DNA of 64,000 bases, taken from assembly GCA_965229725.1 (NCBI GenBank), contig OZ245923.1, forward strand, positions 434,001-498,000. The letters are read 5' to 3'. Source of the DNA: Aquirickettsia sp965229725. Its GTDB lineage: Bacteria; Pseudomonadota; Alphaproteobacteria; Rickettsiales; Midichloriaceae. The notes under the pieces were generated by a model, which saw only the letters and a program-made list of their open reading frames with translations, was not told where the DNA came from and did not search any database. This document shows, one piece after another, positions 17,591-26,726 of the stretch. The translations under genes were made by a program, and so were the position numbers. Every line of letters starts with the position of its first letter. Position 1 is the stretch's first letter.

Positions 17591-18727
17591 ATGAAAATAG
17601 AGAAGTTTAAGAATCTAGGTGTTTTCAACTCAACGGGAAGAATTTATCAAGAAGATATAAAACATGATTTTTTAGAGGATAAATTTAGAATAATAAATTC
17701 AAAAGCCTTTAGGAGATTAGAATATAAAACACAGGTTTTTATCAATTATACCGGAGATCATTATAGAACAAGGTTGACACATTCTTTGGAAGTAAGCCAA
17801 ATTGCTGTTTATATTGCTAGAGAACTCGGATTAAACGAGGAGCTTGCTGAGGTGATAGCTTTGTCTCATGATATTGGTCATCCTCCTTTTGGACACGCTG
17901 GCGAAGAAGCTCTCAATGATGTTGCCGGCAATTTTGGAGGATTTGATCATAATATTCATGCAATAAAAATTATTACAATGCTGGAAAAAAGCTCATCAAA
18001 ATACAAGGGGTTAAATTTAACACTTGAAACTATTGATGGAATTTTGAAGCATAATGGGCCAATACACGATAAAGGGCAATTAAATAAACTGAATAAAGTT
18101 CTTAACAATTTTCCATTAAATTATAGTAATAATGCTTCATTAGAATCACAAATAGCAGCGCTTGCTGATGATATTGCTTATACTAAACATGATATTGATG
18201 ATGGAATTAGAGCAGGCTTTATTAGTACTGAAGAATTAGGCAGTTTGAAGCTATTCAAAGCAATAAATATAAGAGATATTATGGAAGATAACAAAGAGAT
18301 TGCATTGAAAGAGTTATTGATGAGTATGAGTATGTTTTTAATAGCTGATTTGCTAAATCAAACAATAAGCAATATTAAAGATTACAATGTCAATAATATA
18401 GAAGAGATTTATAATTATCAAAAAATGATTGTAGAATTTTCAAAATTAACTAAAGAAAGTTTTTTAGAACTAAAAGCTTTTCTATTTACAAATGTATACA
18501 AAAATTATCAAGTAAATAGAATTACTCATAAAACACAGACAGTTATAAGAGATTTATTTAATCATTTTATGAATAACCCAAAAACATTGCCGAAATCTTG
18601 GCAGGAAAGTGGCAGCTTAAATTCAGAGATATCATTATCTGAAATAGTTATCAATTATATAGCTGGAATGACAGATAGATTTGCTATTATAGAGCATAAA
18701 AAGATATTTGATTTATATCATTATTAA
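17591..18727 (+). CDS. dgt: Deoxyguanosinetriphosphate triphosphohydrolase-like protein
   Basis: An HD-domain nucleotide hydrolase that splits dNTP into deoxynucleoside and triphosphate. The 378 residues contain the metal-binding residues in RLTHSLEVSQIAVYIARE (His), ALSHDIGHPPFGHAGEEAL (HD pair plus GHPPFGH loop) and ALADDIAYTKHDIDDGIRAG (distal Asp). FRRLEYKTQVF at residues about 40-50 is the typical dGTPase-like start. The length matches the alphaproteobacterial short type, not the 505-residue E. coli Dgt. It lies directly after tRNA-His and 67 bp before corA on the same strand. Confidence 0.93.
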   Translation: MKIEKFKNLGVFNSTGRIYQEDIKHDFLEDKFRIINSKAFRRLEYKTQVFINYTGDHYRTRLTHSLEVSQIAVYIARELGLNEELAEVIALSHDIGHPPFGHAGEEALNDVAGNFGGFDHNIHAIKIITMLEKSSSKYKGLNLTLETIDGILKHNGPIHDKGQLNKLNKVLNNFPLNYSNNASLESQIAALADDIAYTKHDIDDGIRAGFISTEELGSLKLFKAINIRDIMEDNKEIALKELLMSMSMFLIADLLNQTISNIKDYNVNNIEEIYNYQKMIVEFSKLTKESFLELKAFLFTNVYKNYQVNRITHKTQTVIRDLFNHFMNNPKTLPKSWQESGSLNSEISLSEIVINYIAGMTDRFAIIEHKKIFDLYHY

Positions 18728-18794
18728 TCCTTACAATCTTGATAATATATGGTATATTACGTGATATATTTTTAAAAATTTTGCAACTATCAGC

Positions 18795-19781
18795 ATGATT
18801 GTAGTTATTTCAAAAAACCAAAATAAGAGCATAGAGAGAAAAGAAATAAAAATAAATGATCCATTGCCTGATAACACAATCTGGATAGACCTTATCGAGC
18901 CTGAACCAAGTGAAGAAAAATACATAGAAAAAATATTAAGCATAGAAGCTCCAACAGAAGAGGAGATGGATAAATTTGAGGTAATAAGCCCCTTTTATAT
19001 GGAAAATGACGTTGAGTATATGACAGTAACGATCATGGACAAAGCATGTGAAGATTATCCTGATAGTACTGCTATAACGTTTATTATGACGAAAAAGTAT
19101 TTGATTACCACTAGGTATGATAAGCCAAAATCATTTGATTATTTAAATTCCTGGCTCAATAGAAATAAAAATAAAACTTTTACTCCAGAATATGTACTAA
19201 CAACAATTATTGATTTTGTTGTGAATTGCTGTGCAGATATTTTAGAGGAGGTAGGTAATGAAATTGATAGCCTACTAAAGGTAGTTTTTGAAAAGCCTAT
19301 AGATAGGAAAAAGAACTCTTCTGAATTCTACAATGATATAATCAGGAAAATAGGGCATACAGGGACAATTATATCAAAAAATAGAGAAAGTCTGGTAAGC
19401 CTGAGCAGAATGATAATTTATTTTAGTCAGATCGATAATGCTAAATATATGAGCCAAAAAGATTCGAGACTCAGAATAAAACATATTTCGAGGGAGATTA
19501 GCTCACTGAGTGAATATGCAAATTTTCTATCACAGAGGAATAGTTTTTTACTAGATGCCACGCTTGGTATGATATCTGTAGAGCAAAATATTATAATCAA
19601 AGTGTTCACTGTGGCTGCAGCTATAATTATGCCTCCAACATTAATAGCTACCATCTATGGAATGAACTTTAAAATGATGCCAGAGCTTAGTTGGAGTTTT
19701 GGATATCCGCTTTCACTTATATTAATAATCATATCGGCAATAATACCATATCTATACTTCAAGAGAAAAGGGTGGATATAA
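18795..19781 (+). CDS. corA: Magnesium/cobalt transporter CorA
   Basis: A pentameric Mg2+ channel of the inner membrane. The 328 residues have a long cytoplasmic alpha/beta domain (1-265) and two C-terminal spans. The defining selectivity motif is TIYGMNFKMMPE (about 287-298) at the end of TM1, with the acidic loop before TM2. IEDWKK-like basic tail residues (LYFKRKGWI) end the protein as usual. IWIDLIEPEPSEEKYIEKI near residue 30 is the typical CorA N-terminus. The next gene begins 21 bp later. Confidence 0.94.
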   Translation: MIVVISKNQNKSIERKEIKINDPLPDNTIWIDLIEPEPSEEKYIEKILSIEAPTEEEMDKFEVISPFYMENDVEYMTVTIMDKACEDYPDSTAITFIMTKKYLITTRYDKPKSFDYLNSWLNRNKNKTFTPEYVLTTIIDFVVNCCADILEEVGNEIDSLLKVVFEKPIDRKKNSSEFYNDIIRKIGHTGTIISKNRESLVSLSRMIIYFSQIDNAKYMSQKDSRLRIKHISREISSLSEYANFLSQRNSFLLDATLGMISVEQNIIIKVFTVAAAIIMPPTLIATIYGMNFKMMPELSWSFGYPLSLILIIISAIIPYLYFKRKGWI

Positions 19782-19802
19782 TATAGATTTATTCGGGTAG
19801 GA

Positions 19803-20849
19803 ATGTTTGATGAAAAAAATATAATATTACAAACTAAAAGACTTAGCATATCTATTCCGACAATAAACAGTCTTGGTGATTGGTATAAATTACACTCTGA
19901 CAAAAATGTAATGAAATATATTAGTGATGGAAAAGCAAGGAATCAAGAAGAAACAAAAGTAAATTTACTTAAGGCTATAAATCATTATGAAAAATATGGA
20001 TTCACTTTATTCGATATTTACAAAAAAAATACTAATGAATTTATAGGTGAGGCTGGGCTAATTTATCCAGCCTTTGATAAAGAAAATAAAGACATAGAAG
20101 TGGGATATACGCTGCACGAGAAATATTGGGATAAAGGATATGCTACGGAATTAGCTAAAACTTTTATTGATTGGGGATTTAACAAACTTCATCTCAATAA
20201 AATAGTCGCCTATTGTCAATCAAACAATACAGCATCGAGCAATGTAATGAAGAAATGTGGTATGAGATATAATGGCAAATATCTATATAATGGAAAATAT
20301 GAATGTGATATATATGTCATTGATAAAAAAGACGATGAAGCTGAGATATTACTATCAGAGCATAATCCTGAGTGGCCTTTAAAATTTCGACAGGAAAAAG
20401 ATTTTTTAATGAGCGTCATAGGGAAGTATCTAAATGGTAAAATAGAGCATATTGGTAGTACAGCAGTGCCAGGACTTACTGCGAAACCAGTTATAGATAT
20501 AATGTTTGGTGTTAAGTCACTGGAGGATTCTAAGCCAGCAATAGAATTGCTCACAAAAAATGGCTATGATTATTTTCCATATAAAGCAGATATAATGCAT
20601 TGGTTTTGCAAACCATCTCCTGCTTTTAGAACACATCATCTTCATTTAGTGCCTTATGAGAGTAATCTATGGAAAGAAAGGATAAAATTTCGGAACATTT
20701 TGCGAGCAAATGCTGAAATAACAAGTAAATATGTAGAATTGAAAAAAGCATTAGCTATGCGCTATAAAGAAGATCGTGAAGCGTATACTAATGGCAAAAC
20801 AAATTTTATTCAGAATGTTTTAAGGCAAGATGAAGAGATGATGGGGTGA
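19803..20849 (+). CDS. Fusion: RimJ/RimL-type GNAT acetyltransferase + GrpB (UPF0157) domain
   Basis: A 348-residue protein of two domains. Residues 8-175 form a GNAT N-acetyltransferase of the RimJ/RimL type: TKRLSISIPTINSLGDWYKL, the acetyl-CoA loop region EKYWDKGYATELAKTFIDWGF, and NTASSNVMKKCGM. Residues about 180-345 form a GrpB-like nucleotidyltransferase-fold domain: PEWPLKFRQEK, IEHIGSTAVPGLTAKPVIDIM with the GS and DxM metal-site pattern, and HHLHLVP. The frame is continuous. The substrate of neither part is known; GrpB relatives have been linked to CoA metabolism or nucleotidyl transfer only tentatively. A single-domain GNAT paralogue lies at 51446-51970. Confidence 0.88.
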   Translation: MFDEKNIILQTKRLSISIPTINSLGDWYKLHSDKNVMKYISDGKARNQEETKVNLLKAINHYEKYGFTLFDIYKKNTNEFIGEAGLIYPAFDKENKDIEVGYTLHEKYWDKGYATELAKTFIDWGFNKLHLNKIVAYCQSNNTASSNVMKKCGMRYNGKYLYNGKYECDIYVIDKKDDEAEILLSEHNPEWPLKFRQEKDFLMSVIGKYLNGKIEHIGSTAVPGLTAKPVIDIMFGVKSLEDSKPAIELLTKNGYDYFPYKADIMHWFCKPSPAFRTHHLHLVPYESNLWKERIKFRNILRANAEITSKYVELKKALAMRYKEDREAYTNGKTNFIQNVLRQDEEMMG

Positions 20850-21128
20850 TTAAGTAAGATGAATTATCCATTACTCGTAATACACTATAGGATTTTTTTC
20901 GCAGCTATGTTGCTGATAAATCTCCTTTTATCATATAAGAATGATAAATAAAGGGTATGTTGATTTTACAAAAATTTAGCTCTTTCTATCTTTTATTGAA
21001 CACTCCATCTATTTTTGTTAAAGATTTATTGAACATATTCCTAAAAAGGTTTACGATCGAAATAATTTTAAAGGCTTAACTTTATTCTACCTTTAGGTTT
21101 ATGCTGGCGGCCATTAGTAAATAACTAA

Positions 21129-22106
21129 TTATAGTTCGCTAGAGATAAGCAAATCACCAATTCTAATTTCGTCAATACTTATACCCTCTAAATATACCAT
21201 ACCTATTGATTTATAGGGCAGTTCTTTTACTTCTTCACGCGTTAATATTTCTAATTTAGAGCATTTTCCAGCAATTAATTGCCCATTATGTTTTTTTAAT
21301 GTAATTAAATCTCCTAATTTTAATGTTCCTTCTAAAACTCTACATACAATATATATGCCATTTTCATTAATAATATCCTCAATTTGCGCTTTTACAGGCC
21401 TTAATTTAGGATGTGCAGGTAACTGAATATCAAAAATTGCATTTAATTCATTTTTGCTTGATTCATTTAATTTTGATTTAAACTGATCTATTACTGCCTT
21501 ACCTTCTTCATCTATGCTCTCGTAAATCATTGAAAACCAACTCTTTTTATCAAATTTGGAGGATAATCCATTAAGAACCTCAATTGCCGCTTCAATAAAT
21601 TGAGTGAAGTAAGGTAATCCTCTTATATAAAGAAAATGATCGTCCGTAACGCCATAAAATATATATGATTCCCAAAGTATATTAAGTTGCTCTAGAGCTA
21701 TTTCATATGCCTTTACTTTTAAAAGGGTATTTACATAGTATAATCTAAGCTTAGGAATAAAGCTGCTTTCTTCATTTTAACAATATGCAATAGTTTTATT
21801 AAATGCTTGCGTGGAAAGATCAAAATGTCTATTTAAAGCGGAAGCATTGGTTAAATTAAACCAATCAAAAAAAAATTCGCTGGTGCTGCATGCTTGATTA
21901 AAATATAACTCGGACTCTTTATTTTTCCCTAAATGAAAATAATTGAGGCCCATCAATGAGTTCGCCTGTTGTTTAATAGTAATGTTTTGATTATTAACAA
22001 ATGATTCAAGTTCTGTTATTGATTTTTCATAATTCTTATTCTCAAATTCATTCTTGGCTTTAGACAAAATTGCATGATACTTATTTTTCATAATTAACCA
22101 AATCAA
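21129..22106 (-). pseudogene. TPR + EF-Tu-domain-II-like protein split by one in-frame TAA
   Basis: A 109-codon frame (22106-21780) ends at TAA 21779-21777, yet the same frame stays open to 21129, 326 codons in total. The first part has a tetratricopeptide-like helix pair (NYEKSITELESFVNN, LGKNKESELYFNQA). The open middle reads LLKVKAYEIALEQLNILWES, again TPR-like. The last 85 residues (LRPVKAQIEDI, CRVLEGTLKLGDLITLKK, LEGISIDEIRIGDLL) resemble domain II of translation GTPases such as EF-Tu, without the G domain. A shorter ORF starting at ATG 21530 could make the C-terminal part alone. Best read as a nonsense-mutated gene; family and role unknown. Confidence 0.65.
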
Positions 22107-22176
22107 TAATACATGTAACTTCTTTTACAATATAGCTTTGGAGTGGTGTATAACAAAGCAAGTGTTAACTATCTTT

Positions 22177-23019
22177 TTAATGGGTATTTGCAAATTTGGA
22201 ACAACAGCTTTTTGCAACATTTCTAACCCTACTAATATATGATGCTCTTTCAGTGACACTTAGCACTCCTCTTGCTTCTAAAATATTGAATAGATGGGAA
22301 GATTTTACACAATAATCATACGCAGGATATAGAAGATTTTTATCTACTAATTCCAATGCCATTTTTTCATAATCCTTAAAATGCGCAATCAATATATCAG
22401 TGTTTGCGGCATTAAAATTAAATTCACAAAATTCCTTTTCTTGAGCCAAAAATATATCTTTGTAAGTAATGCCGCTTGAATTCCAAACTAAATCCCACAC
22501 GCTATCTTTATCCTGAATATACATAGCTAATCTTTCCAATCCGTATGTTATTTCTCCAGGTATTAATTTGCAAGTGATTCCTCCTACTTGTTGCATATAG
22601 GTGAATTGTATTATTTCCATGCCATTACACCACACTTCCCATCCTAATCCCCATGCACCCAAGGTTGGGTTTTCCCAGTCGCTATGAACAAACCTTATAT
22701 CATGTAATTTATTATCAATGCCCAAAAGCTCTAGACTCTCTAGGCATTTTTTTTGAATATCATCCGGAGAGGGCTTCATCAAAACTTGAAATTGATAATA
22801 ATGCTGCATTCTATTTGGATTATCACCATATCTACCATCTGTTGGCCTTCTGCATGGTTGCACATAGGCAACGTTCCATTCCTTATCATCCAGTGATTTT
22901 AACATTGTTGCGGGGTGAGATGTACCTGCGCCTACTTCAGTATCTAAGGGTTGCAATACTACACAACCTTGTTGATTCCAATATGTTTGAAGAGTGAATA
23001 TTATATCTTGAAAATACAT
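22177..23019 (-). CDS. glyQ: Glycyl-tRNA synthetase alpha subunit
   Basis: The catalytic alpha chain of the bacterial alpha2-beta2 glycyl-tRNA synthetase. The 280 residues begin MYFQDIIFTLQTYWNQQGCV and include QPLDTEVGAGTSHPATML, VQPCRRPTDGRYGDNPNRMQHYYQFQV and GWEVWCNGMEIIQFTYMQQVGG, the class II ATP and glycine site. Length is normal. The beta subunit glyS usually follows immediately; here the next gene on the strand is the broken TPR gene, so glyS must lie elsewhere. ATG 23019 is the natural start and the protein aligns with the family from residue 1. Confidence 0.96.
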   Translation of the reverse strand: MYFQDIIFTLQTYWNQQGCVVLQPLDTEVGAGTSHPATMLKSLDDKEWNVAYVQPCRRPTDGRYGDNPNRMQHYYQFQVLMKPSPDDIQKKCLESLELLGIDNKLHDIRFVHSDWENPTLGAWGLGWEVWCNGMEIIQFTYMQQVGGITCKLIPGEITYGLERLAMYIQDKDSVWDLVWNSSGITYKDIFLAQEKEFCEFNFNAANTDILIAHFKDYEKMALELVDKNLLYPAYDYCVKSSHLFNILEARGVLSVTERASYISRVRNVAKSCCSKFANTH

Positions 23020-23102
23020 TTTTATTTATAAACTTGCTAAATTCTTAATTTCAAATACAATAATATCCACTAAACGAAAAATTATATCAAGTTTATTTTA
23101 TA

Positions 23103-23270
23103 ATGTCTGGCAGATTTGGAGAATTAATTTTAATATTATTAATAGTCTTTGTATTATTTGGTGCTGGTAAATTACCAAAAGTTATGAGTGAATTAGGTAA
23201 AGGTTTAAGATCATTCAGAAAAGGTGTGGATGAGAAATCAAAAATAGATGAAGATTCAGAAAAAGAATAA
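23103..23270 (+). CDS. tatA: Sec-independent protein translocase subunit TatA
   Basis: A 55-residue protein: MSGRFGELILILLIVFVLFG gives a single membrane span, followed by the TatA/E hinge FGAGKLPKVMSELGKGLRSF, an amphipathic helix, and an acidic, lysine-rich tail. TatA multimers form the pore for folded proteins exported by the twin-arginine system. FG at the hinge and the conserved LPK and LGKGLRSFRKG residues are all present. The gene is too short for usual size cut-offs. No tatB or tatC is next to it. It is divergent from glyQ. Confidence 0.93.
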   Translation: MSGRFGELILILLIVFVLFGAGKLPKVMSELGKGLRSFRKGVDEKSKIDEDSEKE

Positions 23271-23460
23271 TCCTATAGTAAAGCAATCACCATTGCATTT
23301 GAACTTCACATTAAACTCGAAAATTACAAACGAAAAAACATAATTTTACAAGTTGCGTTACTTCTTGACAATGCAGTTTTCAAAAAGCTAATGTCTAGTT
23401 ATGACTTGATGTTCTTATGGGTTTTTAAGTCAAAGTATCAATACTTTATGGTGTGTGTTA

Positions 23461-24267
23461 ATGAAGAACAAAAATATACTGCTATTTATCAATGTTAATA
23501 TTGTAATTTCAATAATTGCTTTCTTTAATCAAATATATGCTTTAATTGCGGATAATTTAAATTTTCAAAAGATAATATTTATTTTATTATTCAGCGCCCT
23601 AACTATATTGACTGTCATTGGTCAAAGAAGGTATTTCACGCCAGCTTTTTTACTTAGTTCATTTTTCATCATTGTTACCCTACGGTTATCAAATTTATCT
23701 AATTTGTCAGTTTGTGTGTGGTTATATCTTTTTATATTATTCACTCAATTTTTAATTTTTTTTATGTACTGCAAGCAAGATTTAAAGTTATTTAAAGATA
23801 AGGATAAGGCTAAAGAAAAGTTAATGTTATTCCAGCTGATTTTTATTAGGATGTATATAGGTTATGATTTGATACCACATTTTTGTGAAAAATTATTTGC
23901 AGGAGACGCTATAAGAAATATAGATGTGTCAGCTTTTACTACTCTGGGAGTGCCTAATCCACTTTTTTTCGTATATATGGCAGGCATAATAGAATTTTTA
24001 GGTAGTTTGGCTGTGAGTTGTGGATTTCTAATTAGATTTAGTTCATTCGGATTAGTATTGTATTTATTGATTGCCACTTTCTTAGGGCATCATTTTTCTC
24101 TAGGCTTTATTTGGGCTGGACGAGGTGGCGGATGGGAATTTCCAATTTTATGGAGTGTTATAATACTGAGTTTTGGTGTTATTAAGCCTACGCTTTTTAC
24201 CATAGATGAATTTATTTTGAAAAACTTTAAGTTACCAAAAACTCTAAGATGTATATTGGAATATTAA
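23461..24267 (+). CDS. DoxX-like integral membrane protein
   Basis: A membrane protein of 268 residues (start ATG 23461; a GTG two codons upstream is also possible) with about eight hydrophobic segments. The C-terminal half (about 120-255) matches the DoxX/MauE group: LIFIRMYIGYDLIPHFCEKLF, GIIEFLGSLAVSCGFLIRF, LGHHFSLGFIWAGRGGGWEFPILWS. DoxX relatives are four-helix inner-membrane proteins linked to respiratory or redox functions. The N-terminal four helices are an addition without a recognised family. No Shine-Dalgarno is visible. Confidence 0.7.
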   Translation: MKNKNILLFINVNIVISIIAFFNQIYALIADNLNFQKIIFILLFSALTILTVIGQRRYFTPAFLLSSFFIIVTLRLSNLSNLSVCVWLYLFILFTQFLIFFMYCKQDLKLFKDKDKAKEKLMLFQLIFIRMYIGYDLIPHFCEKLFAGDAIRNIDVSAFTTLGVPNPLFFVYMAGIIEFLGSLAVSCGFLIRFSSFGLVLYLLIATFLGHHFSLGFIWAGRGGGWEFPILWSVIILSFGVIKPTLFTIDEFILKNFKLPKTLRCILEY

Positions 24268-24280
24268 AATTTTGTAAACA

Positions 24281-24928
24281 TTATAGTTTTATGCTTACGG
24301 TTAGGCCATCATTGGTTGGTAAAATTAAACTTTTATATTTTTGCTGATTACTTAAGTTGAGATTAAAATCTTTTATTGCTTGCCATTTTTTATGATATTT
24401 TGGCATTGAGTCTTCAAATACAGTTCCAAATAAAAGGGTGTTATCAGCTATGATAAGACCACCTACTTTTAAGAAAGGGTATACTAATTCTAGATACAAT
24501 GGATAATCATCTTTTTTAGCATCAATGAAGACTGCGTCTAATTCATAATCAAGCTTGAGTGTTGTTAAAAAATTTATAGCATCATCATTAATGGTAGTAA
24601 TTTTATTAGCAAATGGCATTTTGGCAAAATTTTGTTTTGCAATTTTATGACGGTTTTCATCTACTTCTAAAGTAATAACTTTCCCATCTTTTGGCAATGA
24701 TGAGGCTATCCAGCAACATGAGTAGCCTACTAAAGTACCTAATTCTAACACATGTTTTGATTGATGAATTGTAAGAAGCATACTTAGTAATTTTCCCTCT
24801 TCAGGACTTAATTGAATGTTTTTTTTATCATTGGCAGTTTGAAAAATATCATGAAATTTATCATCTTCCTTGCAATACAAAGATCTAATATAGTTTTGCT
24901 TTTTTGAGATATCTTCTGGTCTAGCCAT
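24281..24928 (-). CDS. O-methyltransferase, CCoAMT/YrrM type (class I SAM-dependent)
   Basis: A 215-residue methyltransferase. The SAM-binding motif I is HVLELGTLVGYSCCWIASSLP (about 85-105), followed by VITLEVDENRHKIAKQNFAK and the metal-binding DAVFIDAKKDDYPLYLE with VGGLIIADNTLL. These match family 3 O-methyltransferases (Pfam Methyltransf_3), in which the bound divalent metal is held by Asp and Asn in these motifs. Bacterial members act on catechol-type compounds or on 5-hydroxyuridine in tRNA (TrmR), so tRNA modification is a reasonable possibility. It converges with the DoxX-like gene. Confidence 0.85.
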   Translation of the reverse strand: MARPEDISKKQNYIRSLYCKEDDKFHDIFQTANDKKNIQLSPEEGKLLSMLLTIHQSKHVLELGTLVGYSCCWIASSLPKDGKVITLEVDENRHKIAKQNFAKMPFANKITTINDDAINFLTTLKLDYELDAVFIDAKKDDYPLYLELVYPFLKVGGLIIADNTLLFGTVFEDSMPKYHKKWQAIKDFNLNLSNQQKYKSLILPTNDGLTVSIKL

Positions 24929-25032
24929 TATAAATTATATTTTTATTTTTGAAACAGTATAATTAATTGCAGAACTTTGCAATATTTGCTAATCTTGTTT
25001 TAGATTTTTAATAGAGAGTCATCAGATTTTCA

Positions 25033-25638
25033 ATGAGTGCACAGCAATTATCTAAAAAACTACAAAGCGATAAGAAATTACAGAATTTGATACTTGATTC
25101 TCACATTTCTTTTGATGAGTTATCAATAACAGTAGACGAAGATGATTTAAAAGATACTATGATCATATTAAGAGATGGAAAAGATTATCTTTTTAGAATA
25201 TTGATTGATATTTGCGGAGTTGATTATCCTAAAAAGGAAAAAAGATTTACAGTTGTTTACCAACTTTTAAGTATCGAGCATAATCTTAGAATTAAGGTCA
25301 AGGTTGAAGTTTCAAGTGATGATTTTGTGCCAACTGTAAAAGATATTTTTAGTTCAGCGCATTGGTATGAAAGAGAAGTTTGGGACATGTATGGAATATC
25401 TTTTATAGGAAATGATGATCTTAGAAGAATATTAACTGATTACGGATTCTCAGGTTTTCCAATGAGGAAAGATTTTCCATTAACTGGTCATACTGAGGTA
25501 AGGTATGACTCAGAGAAACAAAAGGTGGTTTACGAACCAGTGAAATTGGCCCAAGAATTTAGAGATTTTGACTTTAAAAGCCCTTGGGAAGGTGAAGATT
25601 ATATATTGCCAGGTGATGAAAAAGCAACTAAGCAATAA
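25033..25638 (+). CDS. nuoC: NADH-quinone oxidoreductase subunit C (complex I)
   Basis: A 30-kDa-type hydrophilic subunit of the peripheral arm of complex I. The 201 residues include YQLLSIEHNLRIKVKVEV, the signature WYEREVWDMYGISFIGNDDLRRILTDYGFSGFPMRKDFPLTGHTEVRYDSEKQ (given here only as positions about 114-166) and a C-terminal YEPVKLAQEFRDFDF. Length and order of motifs are standard. nuoA, nuoB and nuoD are not adjacent, unusual because nuoC is normally inside nuoABCD, so the operon is broken up as in several Rickettsiales. The 3' end overlaps ubiA by 23 bp. Confidence 0.95.
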   Translation: MSAQQLSKKLQSDKKLQNLILDSHISFDELSITVDEDDLKDTMIILRDGKDYLFRILIDICGVDYPKKEKRFTVVYQLLSIEHNLRIKVKVEVSSDDFVPTVKDIFSSAHWYEREVWDMYGISFIGNDDLRRILTDYGFSGFPMRKDFPLTGHTEVRYDSEKQKVVYEPVKLAQEFRDFDFKSPWEGEDYILPGDEKATKQ

Positions 25639-26575
25639 GTTTCAAAATTTTGTTGATAAAGGTAATTTACTCGTTCAACAAAATATAGAAAAAATTAAAA
25701 ATTTATTCACAGATTTTTCTGAATTTTCAAATAAAAATCCCTATGCGAGGTTGATTAGATTACATCAACCTATAGGAAGTCAGCTAGTTATGATGCCTGT
25801 CTTATGGACTTTGGTAATTGTTTCTCATGATATTATTCATTTTTTGTGCCTTTTAATTATATTTACCTTCGGAGCTGTTGTGATGAGAGGGGCGGGGGCA
25901 ATAATCAATGATATAATAGATAAGGATATTGATAAAGATGTTGAGCGCACAAAAGCAAGACCACTAGCAAGTGGTGAATTAACCACTAAGCAAGCAATTA
26001 GGTTTTTGCTTATATTGCTCTCACTAGGTTTGCTTATACTAATATTACTGCCAGAAAAATCAATTTATTTTGGCATATTAGCCATGGCATTGATTGTTAT
26101 ATATCCACTGATAAAAAGATATAGTCATTATCCCCAGTTATTTCTAGGATTTACCTTTAACATGGGTGTTTTTATTGCATGGTATTCGGTTGAAAAGTAT
26201 ATTTCTTTTGTTCCGCTTTTAATATATATATCGGCAATTTTTTGGACTATTGGTTACGATACAATATACGCACATCAAGATAAAGAGGATGATGAAAAAA
26301 TTGGTGTGAAATCTACTGCTTTAGCTTTTGGCAACAGGACAAAGGAAATTCTTAGATATTTATATAGAATAGCTATATTTTCTGTAGCCTTAGCAGGACT
26401 AAATGCTAGTATGAATGTTTTGTTTTTTATAGTTGTATTAATTGCGTCTTTTAATTTATCTCAACAAATAGATAATGTCGATTTGGACTCACCTGATGAT
26501 TGTTTAAGAAAATTTAAGAGTAACTTTGCTTATGGAATATTGATATTTTTTGGGTTTGCTATTGGTTGTACTTAA
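25616..26575 (+). CDS. ubiA: 4-hydroxybenzoate polyprenyltransferase
   Basis: UbiA attaches the polyprenyl chain to 4-hydroxybenzoate, the first membrane step of ubiquinone synthesis. With ATG 25616 it is 319 residues; a TTG frame extends back to 25568, but ATG has GGTG just upstream and gives the normal N-terminus. The two aspartate motifs are present: NDIIDKDIDKDVERTKARPL (about 102-121) and YDTIYAHQDKEDDEKIGVKS, which bind Mg-diphosphate. About eight membrane spans follow the usual pattern. The start lies inside nuoC (23-bp overlap), tying two genes of the respiratory chain together. Confidence 0.94.
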   Translation: MKKQLSNKFQNFVDKGNLLVQQNIEKIKNLFTDFSEFSNKNPYARLIRLHQPIGSQLVMMPVLWTLVIVSHDIIHFLCLLIIFTFGAVVMRGAGAIINDIIDKDIDKDVERTKARPLASGELTTKQAIRFLLILLSLGLLILILLPEKSIYFGILAMALIVIYPLIKRYSHYPQLFLGFTFNMGVFIAWYSVEKYISFVPLLIYISAIFWTIGYDTIYAHQDKEDDEKIGVKSTALAFGNRTKEILRYLYRIAIFSVALAGLNASMNVLFFIVVLIASFNLSQQIDNVDLDSPDDCLRKFKSNFAYGILIFFGFAIGCT

Positions 26576-26690
26576 AAAATATTCTTTCACTAAAAAGTAT
26601 AATTTGCTTTTGTACTAAAGTTTTTAAGTACAGTACATCACTTTATAAATTGAATAAGATTTTTTAATTTTTTTTCTTGAATAAATGATT

Positions 26691-26720
26691 TTGATATATA
26701 ACATTAGGATGTTTTGTAAT
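26691..26720 (+). promoter_or_regulatory. Possible promoter of the structured RNA
   Basis: TTGATA at 26691-26696 and TGTAAT at 26715-26720 with an 18-base spacer. Each hexamer has one or two departures from consensus. The predicted start near 26727 falls just before the first helix, which is the only reason to prefer it over other AT-rich matches. Confidence 0.3.
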
Positions 26721-26726
26721 TGAAAC

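Noticed and set aside
20850..21128. Short minus-strand frame starting MFNKSLTKIDGVFNKR
   Set aside because: It stops after 16 codons and no family or ribosome-binding site supports it; the gap looks like plain intergenic DNA.
25568..25615. TTG-started extension of ubiA into nuoC
   Set aside because: ATG 25616 has a better ribosome-binding site and gives the usual UbiA N-terminus; the extension is only nuoC read in another frame.
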